Part shown: piece after piece, positions 12,559-24,619 of the stretch | Layout: the number at the start of each line of letters is the position of its first letter | Numbering within the stretch: position 1 is the stretch's first letter | From: Brachyhypopomus gauderio | Lineage: Eukaryota > Chordata > Actinopteri > Gymnotiformes > Hypopomidae | Assembly (NCBI RefSeq): GCF_052324685.1 | Contig: NC_135213.1 | Span: 41,636,700 to 41,700,699 of the forward strand | Reading direction: 5' to 3' | DNA: 64,000 bases | The notes under the pieces: model-generated | The model's input: only the letters and a program-made list of their open reading frames with translations | Databases searched by the model: none | What the model was told of the DNA's origin: nothing | Position numbers and translations under genes: made by a program

Positions 12559-13010
12559 CTTGTCACGGTGAGGGGGCCGGGTCGCCACCAGAGGGCGCGC
12601 AACCCGGCCAGCAGCCGATCCCAGCACACACCCCCGCGCACGCAGCCACTCCCACAGTCGCAATCACCATCATACTGAGCACCTGTTTCTTGTTTACTTT
12701 GCACTTCTTAAGCCCGCAGGTCGTCTGGTCCAGTGCTGCACATTGCCGCTACACGAGCGTCTCTGGTTGACTGCACGTCCCTACCGTGTGTGTACGAGCG
12801 TCACCTTGCATCCACTGTGTATGCGCTACGAGCTTTACCTTGCATCTCCAGTGTATGCGTTACGAGCTTTACCTTGCATCTACAGTGTATGCGCTACGAG
12901 CTTTACCTTGCATCTGCAGTGTATGCGCTACGAGCTTTACCGTGCATTACGTACTACGAGTGTTACTGGTTGCCATGGATAATAAACCACCTTCTGTCCA
13001 ACTAATTAAT
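12559..13010 (+). mobile_element. LTR-like fragment with a 34-bp minisatellite
   Basis: The segment begins TGTCACGGTGAGG, like the LTR start at 25644 (TGTCACGTTGAGG). It ends with a GGATAATAAACCACC polyadenylation-like region similar to that at about 3610. It is non-coding. Its right boundary is uncertain and the copy looks broken. The family relation rests on these short matches. Confidence 0.4.
12785..12955 (+). repeat. 34-bp tandem repeat, about 4-5 copies
   Basis: GTGTATGCG starts at 12817, 12851, 12885 and 12919, exactly 34 bp apart. Each is followed by CTACGAGCTTTACCTTGCAT or a variant, with decayed copies at both edges. The open frames seen here in all three phases are products of the repeat, not genes. 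Confidence 0.85.
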
Positions 13011-13019
13011 ATCCCCCTT

Positions 13020-13697
13020 AGATAAAGGTACAGATCCAGGGGTTCATAGATGAAGGGTTTTATGGTAGACTGGGGCGCTGGTGCTGTCGTCCTGTCACTG
13101 CTCGTGGTCACTCAAGTTTGTTGACAGTGCAGTGGACGGATGCCATTGTCTCAGAATGCCCCCAAGCCTATGTTACCTTCTGGTTCTGCCTTTTTAGCTA
13201 GGCTGTAATAATTTAACTAAATGCCGGAGTTGCTGCCACACTCCGGAAATGTTTATAATTTTACCTGTCCTGTATATGTCCTCATACAGAGCTAATTTTC
13301 CCTGTTTCATTTCTCCACATGGCTGCCCGCCTGCTTGAGGAATAATGAGATGAGGAGACCAGCGATCCATCCTGGGCCAGCCACCTCCTGCCTAACCGGA
13401 TGCATACATCATGATGGACATTATTACATCTTTTTCCTTTTCTTTCTCTTCTTTCTGTCTAAATTGTTGTTGTTGTCATGGTGACCGGTGTCAGCCAGAG
13501 GAGGATGGGTTCCCCCCCTGAGTCTTGGTTCCTCTCAAGGTTTCTTCCTCATGCAAAAAACTAGGGAGTTTTTCCTTGCCACTGTCGCCTTTGGCTTGCT
13601 CACTGGGGGCTAGGACTCGGCACTTGTAAAGCTGCTTTGTGACAACAACTGTTGTAAAAAGCGCTATATAAATAAAATTTGATTGATTGATTGATTG
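13020..13697 (+). mobile_element. LINE/SINE-type 3' tail ending in (ATTG)n
   Basis: The segment contains the teleost-wide repeat motif GGTTTCTTCCTCATGCAAAA...GGGAGTTTTTCCTTGCCAC and GTAAAGCTGCTTTGTGACAA. It ends GCGCTATATAAATAAAATT and a GATT/ATTG tract at about 13675-13697. This is the 3' end of a non-LTR retroelement or a SINE using such a tail. There is no coding part. The left boundary is estimated. Confidence 0.6.
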
Positions 13698-15087
13698 ACA
13701 TTAACAGAACAAATCCAGCGACCATTTAAAGTATAACAAAGACCGTCAGCATAGCGAACCCAACTTATTCAACACAATAAACGACACACAAACTTATTAA
13801 CAACCGGACTTGTTTTATGATCCCTAAAGTGTAGTCTTAGACTAAGGGTTGGCCTGAAACGTATTCAACACTTAAACAATGACAATATATGAACCTACAA
13901 AGTATAGTCTGAGACTAGGGGAGGGTGCAAAATTGAGAAATTTAACTCGGAAGTAAAACACAAGTAATCTCAGGATGAGAAAATATCCACGCACGATCAC
14001 TAAGCTTTACCGACCAGACACAAGGAGAACTTATATACAATATGCAAACAATGCATGGAACAGAAACAGATGCAATAGACTTAATTATACAAAATGACCC
14101 ACAGCACGCCTTACTTACTATGCAAATGAATACTCAACGTAATCGCCAAAGACACAAGGTACAGCTGATACTAAATATATGTGGGACCATACCAAAGGGG
14201 AAACCTGAATAAATTAAATACGAATGAGGGAGGAGTCACATATTACATACGAGACTCTAATGTTTTATAATTAATTACATCTGAGGACACACGATTCTGT
14301 GTTGGTCACCCATACTGTCAAATAACAGCCAGCCCTTCAAATATCACACTGCTTATGATATTCTTCAATAGTATAAATCACTTTACTAGTCACACTCATC
14401 TGTTCCACTAAGGTATTCCATACCCTTAAAACCAACATTAAATTCTACTTAAAACCATTTATAAAACTTGCATTTTCCTCACCAGTTACATACGTTGATA
14501 AAAACAGATACTCACCCGGAAGTTCTAAATATAGAACGAGAGTTCCGTTCTGACACCGTGAGGTTTTACCATCCTCAATCAATTCAGGTGCATTATCCGG
14601 CTTTTTGCTTTATCGAAATAATATTAATTTATGGACTCCTCAAGATCCAAAGGTTAATATCAATACCTAGCTAGCAAGACTCGAACTTGCGTAGGTCTCG
14701 TTCCTCTCATCAAAAGAACGGATCGGCCGCCACACCACGGAATAAACCTTAAATAAAAACTTGTTAGTTTTCATTATTACACAAAAACTTGTTAGCTTTC
14801 ATTTTGCCGGTAGGGACTCGAACCCTAAAATCACCTTTATGGGACTCAAACCCATTTTCCATAGTATACTTATACTTTTACCTTTTTAGACAAGACTGGA
14901 TTTAATTTAGAATCATCCAAGTACTGTCAGTTCACCACAATTTAGTTACAATTCAAATTTTGCAGATTTGTTTTAACAGGTTCTGCTTTACCACTATTGT
15001 TGTGCCGGCACGGTCAAACTGTCAGTCATTAGATGAAAAGAAAAAAGTTCCAAATTATTTTGCAATCACGTCGGGGCTCACCAAAAA
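13698..15087 (-). mobile_element. Fossil LTR retroelement, internal leader region
   Basis: Next to the LTR at 15088-15661, positions 15065-15083 match the 3' end of tRNA-Trp including CCA with one extra base, so they form a primer-binding site for a minus-strand element. The remaining 1.3 kb has no long reading frame. It holds three tRNA T-arm-like hairpins (14674-14690, 14811-14827, 14839-14855). No polymerase gene or second LTR is visible, so the copy is broken or non-autonomous. The left boundary is uncertain. Confidence 0.55.
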
Positions 15088-15661
15088 TGTTGCGCTTAAC
15101 CTTTTCTTACCTTAGCGCAGCGTGTTCGTTGATTGCAAAAGAAAACATTACCAGTCTTGTCTTTATCCTTTTATTAAAAAATACACATAGGCCTATTAAT
15201 TAATTTAATACAGAGATCTCTGGAGAGCTCACATTACCTAATCATGTCACCCCTTGTGCAGCTCTGAAGCTGTCTGCTCTCTTCACCATTATATATGCTT
15301 TCCTTCCTAAACATAGGAACTGCACATTCCATAGTTCAACCTACAGCTGTCTCTATTCTGGAAGCGAGGTCTTACTACCTGGCCTTACCACATAAGGCCA
15401 AAGTGGGCCTCCTCTTACACATCCCATTTTTAGCCTACTGCAAACGCATGGTGTATTGGAAGTGGCACACAAGCGCTTACACCGTCATTCTTACTAACAA
15501 ACAACTTGATCAATAATATAATGTAAGCAAAACATATAGTGATTAATATTAGAGATTTGATTAAGACTTTGACTATTCAAAATATATAAATTATGATAAG
15601 CTGTTGATTCAATACTGTAATGTAAACAAACTATGAAGGGATTAAGATGAAAATCACAACA
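15088..15661 (-). mobile_element. LTR of the minus-strand retroelement (574 bp)
   Basis: The segment starts TGTTGCGC and ends CACAACA, giving TGTTG...CAACA ends. It lies directly next to the Trp-type primer-binding site, as a 5' LTR should when the element is read on the minus strand. Its outer edge abuts the inverted tRNA-unit relic at 15662, so the element probably inserted into that unit. Only one LTR is seen in the window. Confidence 0.65.
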
Positions 15662-16385
15662 CTGGATAAAAAATGTATCCGCCCCCTAATTCACTCCTTG
15701 GAGCATGGCGGCAAGTGCACCTGCAGCAACTAATTACTGCCAACAACAGCTAAAAAACAACAAGGTTAGCACAAGAAGCCTGGAATTAACCAGAATCTGA
15801 GGCCAACGTAATTAAACTCTAATCCTACCCTAACCAATCACAGGATGTTCCAAGAGTAGACAAACAACGCACACAAACAAAAAAAAAACAAAAATACCAC
15901 CAAAATACAAGTACAAACGACACCTACCTCATGAAGGTATGAAGTGAAGCTTTCTCTGGAGTGCTTTTAGTAGATGCAAAGCAGTAATGTGTGCCAAGAA
16001 ATTCAGAACTTGCATGTGGGAAAGCGAGAAATGCAAAATCTCAGTTGATCTAAGATGGATATTGCAGTTCGGTACAATGCACTGGAATACAAAGACAAAA
16101 TGAATTGCCAATGTAGCTAAAGCCAATTTTGCAGCAAATGGTTCGCATGACTTAACTAGGAAGGCAGATGAATCAAACCTGTAGGTCACCAAGATTGTTT
16201 GAGTTTTTCCTATCATAAGTCCACAAACTGACGATGGTAAAAGAGGAGTGGCAACAGTGAGTCAATATCACCACATTGTGTTCTTTTTACCACCTCCTTG
16301 CAGGCACAATGAATCAGAGTACTTTAAAATCAAGGGGACAAGTGCACGTCACCTGACTCAGCATCACTGTGAGACACAGCACGTG

Positions 16386-16457
16386 TCCTCGTTAGTATAG
16401 TGGATAGTATCTCCGCCTGTCATGCGGAAGACCGGGGTTCGATTCCCCGATGGGGAT
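16386..16457 (+). tRNA. tRNA-Asp (GTC), inverted relic unit
   Basis: This 72-bp cloverleaf has acceptor stem TCCTCGT/ATGGGGA (one G-T pair), anticodon loop CTGTCAT with anticodon GTC, and T-arm GGGGTTCGATTCCCC. Loop position 38 is T rather than the C of the array copies. The discriminator base reads T instead of G. TTTT follows within about 20 bp. It is probably still transcribable. Confidence 0.85.
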
Positions 16458-16859
16458 ACCCTCTTTTAGCGCAAGGCGGAGCAACCAGTGACCGGCCAGG
16501 AAAGAATGTGGAACTTTTTCTTTTACCTGAAACAAGACATCGCTATGTTGCATGAAGATCTTTGGATGAAGCACCTGTGAGTGCAAGCTCTCCCCACTGG
16601 TGGCATAAGGTCTCATCACAAATCACATTAGAGAGGCAAGTTAATCCTCTACGCTGCAAGAGACCCCACTGCATTTCCATGCCAACACATTGTAATGACG
16701 AAGCAGCCATTTGTAACTCAATTCCTGGGACTATTTCAGGATCAGTTAGGACTGCTAAAGTTTGGCAGCACAAAGTTGCAAATGGCATGAGAAGCATATT
16801 TAAAACTGGCTAGCAGGAAGAGAGCACACTCTCTTTTCACACGCCCAACAAGACACTCA

Positions 16860-16941
16860 CGCTGCAAGCAGGAGTCGAACCTGCGCGGGGAAACCCCATT
16901 GGATTTCAAGTCCAACGCCTTAACCTCTCGGCCATCACAGC
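16860..16941 (-). tRNA. tRNA-Ser (TGA), inverted relic unit
   Basis: This 82-bp gene has the long variable arm of serine tRNAs and anticodon loop CTTGAAA (anticodon TGA). It has the D-arm form with two A residues before GGC. One acceptor-stem C is replaced by T, leaving a T-G wobble pair. Its structure is intact. Confidence 0.88.
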
Positions 16942-17444
16942 TCGGAGGAGCGAGAGTAACATAGAGATCAATTCCTTGGACTTCCTCAAGCTCAATGATG
17001 AGTGCACAAGTGTCATTGCTTCTGAGTTGCAAATGGCTTGAGAAGAAAATTCAAATAAATGAATCTCCATAAGTCTACTCACTATTAACTTCAAGTTGGT
17101 ACCAATTCCAGGTGATCAGGTATTCAAAAGCGTGTCATCAAAAGTGAATCAAAAAGAATCAAAAGTGAAAAGTGTCAGACGTGGTCCATTATTCTGTGTT
17201 GGCTCCACGACACTGCAGTTTGATCTGGGAGCGAACATGCTCCAAAGAGGCAGCTTGATGTCTCAGTAGAGGTGTCAATACAGACGCCATCAAGGTATTG
17301 ACTGAACGGTCAGTGGAGAGAATTGAATTGGATGCAACACAACTTGCTGTGCACACGCGAATTTACAAAAGAAAAAGCACAGCTTGAATCAACTAGGGAT
17401 GACCTGTAAGAGTCATGTGCCAATACTATTTTCAGGTAGGGGGT

Positions 17445-17798
17445 AGCACTCCAGAGAAAGCTTCACTTCATACCTTCATGAGGTAGGTGTCGTTTGTACT
17501 TGTATGTTGGTGGTATTTTTTTTTTTTTTTTTTGTGTGTGTTGTTTGTCTACTCTTGGAACATCCTGTGATTGGGTTAGGGTAGGATTAGAGTTTAATTA
17601 CGTTGGCCTCAGATTCTGGTTAATTCCAGGCTTCTTGTGCTAACCTTGTTGTTTGTTAGCTGTTGTTGGCAGTAATTAGTTGCTGCAGGTGCACTTGCCG
17701 CCATGCTCCAAGGAGTGAATTGGGGGCGGATGCATTTTTTCTTCAGCTTTGTTAGTTCTTCCTCAGCCTCGCTTCTTCTTTCCTAGCCTCGTTGGCGC
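17445..17798 (+). repeat. Partial tRNA unit, ends inside tRNA-Met at the Dada-like insertion
   Basis: This matches the last 350 bp of the array unit in array orientation, up to the first 13 bases of tRNA-Met. Its part up to 17746 is the inverted copy of 15662-15964, so the two form 300-bp arms around about 1.5 kb. It includes a poly-T run near 17516-17534. Confidence 0.9.
17786..17798 (+). pseudogene. tRNA-Met (CAT), 5' piece split by insertion
   Basis: GCCTCGTTGGCGC is positions 1-13 of elongator tRNA-Met. The rest of the gene lies 10.8 kb away at 28639-28698. The last seven bases, TTGGCGC, are repeated on the other side of the insertion. Array copies read TTAGCGC here, so the interrupted gene carried a G variant. 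Confidence 0.85.
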
Positions 17799-18040
17799 TC
17801 ATTGTCGACTGTCAGTCGAGGTAATTCTAGGTAACTCTTGGTAGCGATATCCAATCACCTTTCAGCCTGCTACCAGAATGATATCAAGAATTGGCCAATC
17901 GTTGGCCTTATCGCTATCAAGAATAGCTCGACAGACTGAATGAACCAATCACAAGACGTATCGCTTCCAAGAATGGGCGATGACGACACGGTGTCAAATG
18001 CCAATCGCGAGCGTCTCACAGCGCTCCTCAGAATTTAAGT

Positions 18041-18046
18041 TATATA
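18041..18046 (+). promoter_or_regulatory. TATA box and leader exon of the transposase gene
   Basis: TATATA is preceded by several CCAAT motifs (for example near 17849, 17896 and 17945). It is followed by an apparent non-coding exon that ends at 18159 before the donor GTAAGT. The next acceptor, CTATTCACAG, ends at 19170, three bases before the ATG. Splicing of this leader is inferred from the signals. Confidence 0.6.
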
Positions 18047-18150
18047 GGCGGGTTTTAGGGGAGAGTTATATTCAGTTCAACATTAACTTTCGTAGCTGGT
18101 CTGCGCTCGTTTCTTATACATTCTCGGACACGGACCTTTCGACGTCTACA

Positions 18151-18593
18151 AAGAAAAATGTAAGTATAAATATAAACGTATTAAGTGTGCTAGCTTAGTA
18201 GGTTTTGTTAACGGCGCATCGCGCTATGCAAGATTACTATCCACCGTAATTCAGCTGCATTTATATACGTAGTATTGACTTAACTCTATGATATCTATTT
18301 TTATGGAACGAAGAAAAATGTATGCGTAAATATAAACGTATTAATTGTGTAGATAAAGTGTGCTAGCTTAGTGGCTTTGCAAGATTACTATCCACCGTAA
18401 TTCAGCTGCATTTATATACGTAGTATTGACTTAACTCTATGATATCTATTTTTATGGAACGAAGAAAAATGTATGTGTAAATATAAACGTATTAATTGTG
18501 TAGATAAAGTGTGCTAGCTTAGTGGCTTTGCAAGATTACTATCCACCGTAATTCAGCTGCATTTATATACGTAGTATTGACTTAACTCTGATA
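18151..18593 (+). repeat. Three tandem copies of a ~151-160 bp repeat in the first intron
   Basis: AAGAAAAATG starts at 18151, 18311 and 18462, each followed by nearly the same sequence to GACTTAACTCT. The first copy holds the splice donor (ATGTAAGT). The other two read ATGTATG and lack it. Confidence 0.9.
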
Positions 18594-18758
18594 TCTGAAC
18601 GCCATATCAACCACTTAGTCATAGCATCGGGGCTTAACCACCTTGCAACCACTTTTTGATGACAAAACGGCATTTACCTGGGAAAAGTACAACTGCTTTT
18701 AAAACCAGAAGTCCCAGTAATTTCAACTATAGAGTTTAGAAAGACTTAGTCCAGATGT

Positions 18759-19030
18759 GCAAATGTGGCCATTGCCTGGCATTTACATTCACCTGGGAAA
18801 AGTCCTGAAAGGGTCAAAAGACCCTTAATCCAGACTGACTACCCTGATGGCTCCAAATCAATATCTCTTCATTTGCAAATGTGGCCATTGCCTGGCATTT
18901 ACATTCACCTGGGAAAAGTCCTGAAAGGGTCAAAAGACCCTTAATCCAGACTGACTACCCTGATGGCTCCAAATCAATATCTCTTCATTTGCAAATGTAG
19001 CCATGACCCTTCTCTGGGACTTCTAGTGTT
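18759..19030 (+). repeat. Two and a partial copy of a 116-bp repeat with a hairpin
   Basis: GCAAATG starts at 18759, 18875 and 18991, 116 bp apart. Each full copy contains AAGGGTC-AAAA-GACCCTT, a 7-bp stem with a 4-base loop (18809-18826 in copy 1). The outer motif AGAAGTCCCA near 18703 recurs inverted as TGGGACTTCT near 19015, just before a TTAA. The block may therefore be a small MITE in the intron. Confidence 0.75.
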
Positions 19031-19173
19031 AAATGTTCATGGACATGTTTTATTTATTCATTTATTCTCTGAATTATTTGTTTTTACACTTTTACATGTT
19101 CTAATAATACTTCATAATAAATAATAATTATTATAATAATTATAACTATTTAATAATACTCTATTCACAGACC

Positions 19174-22100
19174 ATGGAACCCATATTCAGGAAGAAAGCT
19201 GATGGCAGTCCCAATCTGTGTGACTCCAAGGCTGCCCTATGTGTGAAGGAAGCCAATAAAAAGAAGCCGTGGGCCAGAGCCATTTCTCCTGAAAAGGTGA
19301 AGGATTCTGCAAGACGGGCAGTGTTGCGCTCAGGTGGAGATCCAGGCAACGCTGTCCACGTGCTGGGTCAGCATGAGCTTCAGTTTGGAGTTTTCAGGGG
19401 TCAGACCTTCAAGTGGGTGGCTGAAAACGCCCTGGGCTACGCCGGATACCTTGTTGCTGACATGAAGAAGGAGTCTTCACAGGGGAAAGATTCCATTAAC
19501 CACGCGGAAAACAAGAAGGCATTCCGTTCATATGTTGAACGTTTCCCAGAGGGCCAATATGCCGTCCGGATCAAGACAGAGAAGATGTCTTGTAGCAGCA
19601 CTCAGTCTGCTTCCCTGCCCTGCACCAGCACTGAGCCCAACATCAGTCCGCTGTCTACTGACCCCATGCAAGCCTGCACCAGCACTGAGTCCTCAAGCAG
19701 TCAGCTGTCTGAGCCTGTCCAGTCCTCTGACTCCTGCCAGCCTTCAGTGGCTTCAGTCTCTTCCCTGCGCACTTTGTTGGTTGGGAGAGGCAGTAGCACA
19801 AAGAGCCTAGAAAAGACAGTGAAGAGGCTCATTTCACCCTCCAAGTTCAAACCTTGTAAGTGTATGAATAATGAACTCCTAGAATTTACCATGGACATAA
19901 AAGCAACCTATTTATTTGATCATGTGTTTTATCACCCATTCCAGCTGTGTCCCTCCCTTCATTTGAACCCACTCACATGGACGACAGTGAACTGGTGACG
20001 GCTGCTGAGCAGGTGGAATCAGAACTGACAGGTAAGATTTATTTATTTTTTATCAATACTGTATAATGTGGCTCATTACTCATTACAAATGTGATTCATG
20101 ATTATTTTTCCCCCTTTCTTTTGCTTTCATCTGTTCAGTGCAGAGCAGAATTTGCCTCCCTGCTGGATGGAAACCTGCTCTTCCTATTGTAGATCAGCAG
20201 TGGATTTCCAAGGCACTTTTCAAGTGGTCACGAAATGGACAACCAGAGTTGGACCATTCGAAAGTGGACAAGATGTGGTGGCACCCCCCTCAGCCTTCAC
20301 TAACTCCCAGTGGTGTGCCAGCAATGGAGAGGTACTTTGGACATGCCTTGTTTCTCTGGATGCCGAGGAAGCTTTGGCATGTGCGGCTGTTCTGCCCCCA
20401 TCCTGACTGTGGCAAGGAGGAGCTCACGTCTGCTGGAGTGCATCAGAGGATCAGGCAGGTGGTTGGTATCAGCAGCTCCTACTTCATGGCAGCAGAATAC
20501 CTTGCCTGTAAGAGCTGCAAGAGGAAGGTGATCAGCTGGAGCCACAACATTGTCTGTCAGCTGGACATTGGCCATCGTGTCCAGTTTCCCTGCTTCCTCA
20601 CCTCCAAGCTGGCATGTGACATGCAAGTAGTGCGGCAGATGCGTCAGAGGGGTTTGGGGAACAGCAGCAGTCAGCTCCAGAAGCAGATGGAGGAGCAGCA
20701 CTCGGAGGCCTGGCTGGAGAAACAGGTCCAGTACCTCACAGACTGCAAAGGACTCGTGAGAGCTGCATCGTCTGGACTCATCACACCTGTTGTTCTAGGG
20801 CAGGGGTACTCAACTGGCGGACCGCGGTCCGGATCCGGACCCGAACGCAGTCCTGTCCGGACCCAATCTCATTCCTGATTAACTGGATACGGACCAAAAC
20901 AAAACCGTAGCATTTATTTCAGGGCTATTGAAAAAACACTCCGTCACGAGTGTTACGTTTGCCACCCCCGCTCAACAACTTACGTTCGCCACCCCCCCAC
21001 CCCCCACCCCCGCTCAACAACAAGCCTGCCTGGTTGACGCTTCGCGAGCGGCGCGAGGGTCCGCCCGGCGAAAATGACGTAATCGCTGTGGCTCCGCTCC
21101 GCGTGTGCGCGAGTGTCTCGCGCGCTGTCGGTTCGAGAGGTCGTGCATCTCTCGAATTTTGTAACTTTGCGCCGCGCTTCAGCGCAATGAACAAAGTCAC
21201 GTTTTCAGGGTTCATACACCTTTATAAGGTGGAATTAAAGCTCTTGTACGTCACTTTCAAGGTCCATTTCAATATTTCCCAGCATGTTAAACATAATTAA
21301 GTTAAATATTTATACATATACTCGAAATAATTCGCTTTTTATCACATTATTTAATGGTTGTTTATTTAAAAAACGCCCAATCTTCACGTCTTCACGTTCT
21401 CTCATGTTTCGTCCTGGAATTACAAGAGGCTCGTATTTGTTAACCTAATACAAGAGAATATTCAGTCAGACAGCTATTTGTTGTGAAACCAAGTAGTTAC
21501 AATTTCAAGCATTTTAAAGTACTTTAACCTAAATTCCAGCACTTTTCAAACCTGAAACATATAGCAACATTAAAATTGGTCAGGTAAATGTTCATTCCCC
21601 TGTTTTGAGGGGTGTTTCTACCACATATCGTTTCGGACAAAACGCCTATCGTTTCAGAACACTGCAGTGACGCTCGCGAAAGTATAAACGCCTCCACCGT
21701 TCGCGCACCGCCCGCTCCCCCCCCGCTCAACAACTTACGTTCGACACTCCCGCCGCACCGGACCTCAGGGCACAGGTATCTGCCAAAATTGGACCGCGGA
21801 CAAATTTAGTTGAGTACGCCTGTTCTAGGGGATCTGCCACCATTGCTCCAAGTCCCAAAGCATCGCTGGCTGATGCAGGTGTATGCTCAGGATGTCCTGA
21901 ACAGACTAGAGGAGGTAAAGGCCTCCATCACCTCGCAGTTTGGCCGTGTGCTAAAGATGGACTCCACAAAAAAAATTGTGAGGAAGCTGGCAGGACAGAG
22001 CCGCGCAACAGCAGCTTGGGCCACCAACGTTGGCAACGAGCACGGACAAGTCATCATGTCTGTGCTCACGGCCAGTGAAGGCTATGGCTTGGGCAAGATG

Positions 22101-24542
22101 ATTGATGGCATCATGAAGCGCTACCGAGACGCTGGTGTGTCAACTCCAGAGGTGCTGTATGTTGACCGGGACTGCTGCGGGGCCACTCATCTCAGAAACA
22201 TGTTTAAGGGATGGGAGGACATGGAGATCCGACTGGACATCTGGCACTACATGAGGAGGATAGCGGTTGGCTGCACCACTGACTCCCATGTGCTTTATGC
22301 AGGCTTCATGAACAGTCTGAGCCACTGTATTTTCATGTGGGATGAGTCTGACCTCCAGGCGCTTAAGGAGGCCAAGCGCTCAGAGCTGGAGGCAAAGTTG
22401 ATGCACCCCACGGATGCAGGTGTGATGAGGAACATCACCAGAGCAGAGATGGCACTGCACTGCAAGAGGACCACTCGCAGCTGTGAGGACATCAAGGCAC
22501 TTGTGACAGAGTTGATCCGGTCCTACGATGGTGAGAAGGGCTGCAACACCCTTGGCGTGCCCCTTATCAACTCTGCGAGGATGGCCGAGATCTGGAGCAG
22601 CCAAACAAAGCACATTGCCTGCATCCAGGACCCTCCGGGTGTACAACTGTACATGCAGACGGGAACCATCCTGAAGGGGGGGCACAGTCTGCCAACGTAC
22701 AGATGTGCCAGAGGTTCTACTTCCCTGGAATCCTTTCACCTGCATATGAACAGGTTCATTCCTGGTAAGCTTCCACCTATACGTTAAAGCCTTTAATGTA
22801 GTTACTTATCTAAAACCAGTCTAACAATTTCAATGTGTAATATGTTTCAGGGACCTTGGCAAGTGATACTTTTTTCCAGGCTTACCTGGTGGATGGCCTT
22901 GCCAGGTGGAATGAAGACCGGAGACTGGCAGCTGCAGGAAAAGACCAGCCCCATTCCTACAGTGGCCTGCTTAAATATGCTGCCAACCAGCTGTCTCAGG
23001 AGGTACTGGGGAGAACACTGGTGGACTACACAGGGCCACGAAAGTATACAGGTACGCCTAAATTTACATGATCCGAGAAATAAAAAGTAAAAAGCAGTTA
23101 CTGTTGGCCTGGACATTTATGCTTCTTGTTTTTATTTTTTCTTTCAGGAGAGCTCATAGGTGTGGAGTACTTATACGAGCAGACCGGCAGTGCCCTGGAA
23201 GACTATAAATTAGTCATCTTGGCTCTTGAAACTGAGGATGTGACCGTGGCAGAAGATGAAGGTTTTGAAGAGGCACAGGATTTTGAGGACTTAACTGTCC
23301 CAGCATTTGAAACAGAACCACCTGCTGTGCCATCTGCTTCTGATGCCTCCAGTGGTGTTGCATTTGCTCCTCCGGTCTCCATCTCTGCTCCTCCGGTCTC
23401 CATCTCTGCTCCTCCGGTCTCCATCTCTGCTCCTCCAGTCTCCATCTCTGCTCCTCCGGTCTCCATCTCTGCTCCTCCGGTCTCCATCTCTGCTCCTCCA
23501 GTCTCCATCTCTGCTCCTCCGGTCTCCATCTCTGCTCCTCCAGTCTCCATCTCTGCTCCTCCGGTCTCCATCTCTACTCCTCCGGTCTCCATCTCTGCTC
23601 CCCTGGTCTCTCCACCTGCTCCTTCAAACAGCAACCCGACTTCTGCTCTTGTGGCTTCCCCTAGCCAAGATGTAAGATTTCTTCTGTTCATTCCATTAAT
23701 TGGTGACTCTGATAGGCTTGTATACATGCTGCTTCCTGCTTTATCTAATCACTGTGATTCTTCATTTAGGACTCAGTGGGACCTGATAACATTGAGGGCT
23801 ATAGAGCTGTGCAGAACTTGGCAGACTACCTAGTCACCCTGAAGGACCACAGCTTTGCTTTGTCGCTTGAGGAATCAAGCCACATCATCACCCTTTGGCA
23901 GGCTCTTAGTGACTATGATAAGCAGCGCATGGTATATGCTCCACGTCATCAAGCCACTTTGAACAAGGGGCGCTTCAGGGTCACTAAGAAAATTGTAGCT
24001 CCAGGCGTGGAGTCCACAAGGCGGTAAGCTGTTATGCGTAAATGCACTGGTTTACAGTGTTTATGTGTAAATGCACTGGTTTACAGTGTTTATGTGTAAA
24101 TGCACTGGTTTGCAGTGTTTATGTTGGCAAATTAATAATCATCTGTGTATATTGTGTTTTTTATTCTTTTCCAGGTGTTTTGTTGGAGCAAACAGCCCTG
24201 CACAGTGGCCAGACTGCAACAGAGTTGTGGAGGCAATCTTTGTCCGGCTGTGTATTACATTTCCAAACCCGAAAAACATCGGTGGGGTCAGGTTTGGAAG
24301 GTGGACCCTCATCTGTCGTGCTTACAAGCACATCAGGGAGTGCGTCTTGAGTAATGCACATGTGATGCAGGGGACCACCATCCAGCTACCAGAAGTGAAT
24401 GCCACCACACTGTCAGAGTGGTGAGTCAATCAATTTTCAGATGTTAAAAAAATGTATTTAACTATATTTAATTAATATCGGGATTTATTTGTTGACAGCC
24501 ATGTTCTTCTTAAAATGTCTTTTTAATTTAATAACTGAACTC

Positions 24543-24619
<77 letters not shown>

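Larger units (their letters stand above)
15662..17444 (-). repeat. Inverted, incomplete copy of the tRNA repeat unit
   Basis: This is the reverse complement of the array unit, running from the spacer just before tRNA-Met backwards to the spacer shortly after tRNA-Met. It contains tRNA-Ser (here -) and tRNA-Asp (here +) but no tRNA-Met. It is more diverged from the array than the array units are from each other, as expected for a copy that escaped homogenisation. The break at 17444/17445 joins it to a piece in the opposite orientation. Confidence 0.9.

Noticed and set aside
12733-13025. Three overlapping open frames
   Set aside because: These are the 34-bp minisatellite read in three phases.
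14651-14740. A full tRNA gene on the minus strand
   Set aside because: Only a T-arm-like hairpin is present. No acceptor stem, proper D-arm or 7-base anticodon loop can be drawn.
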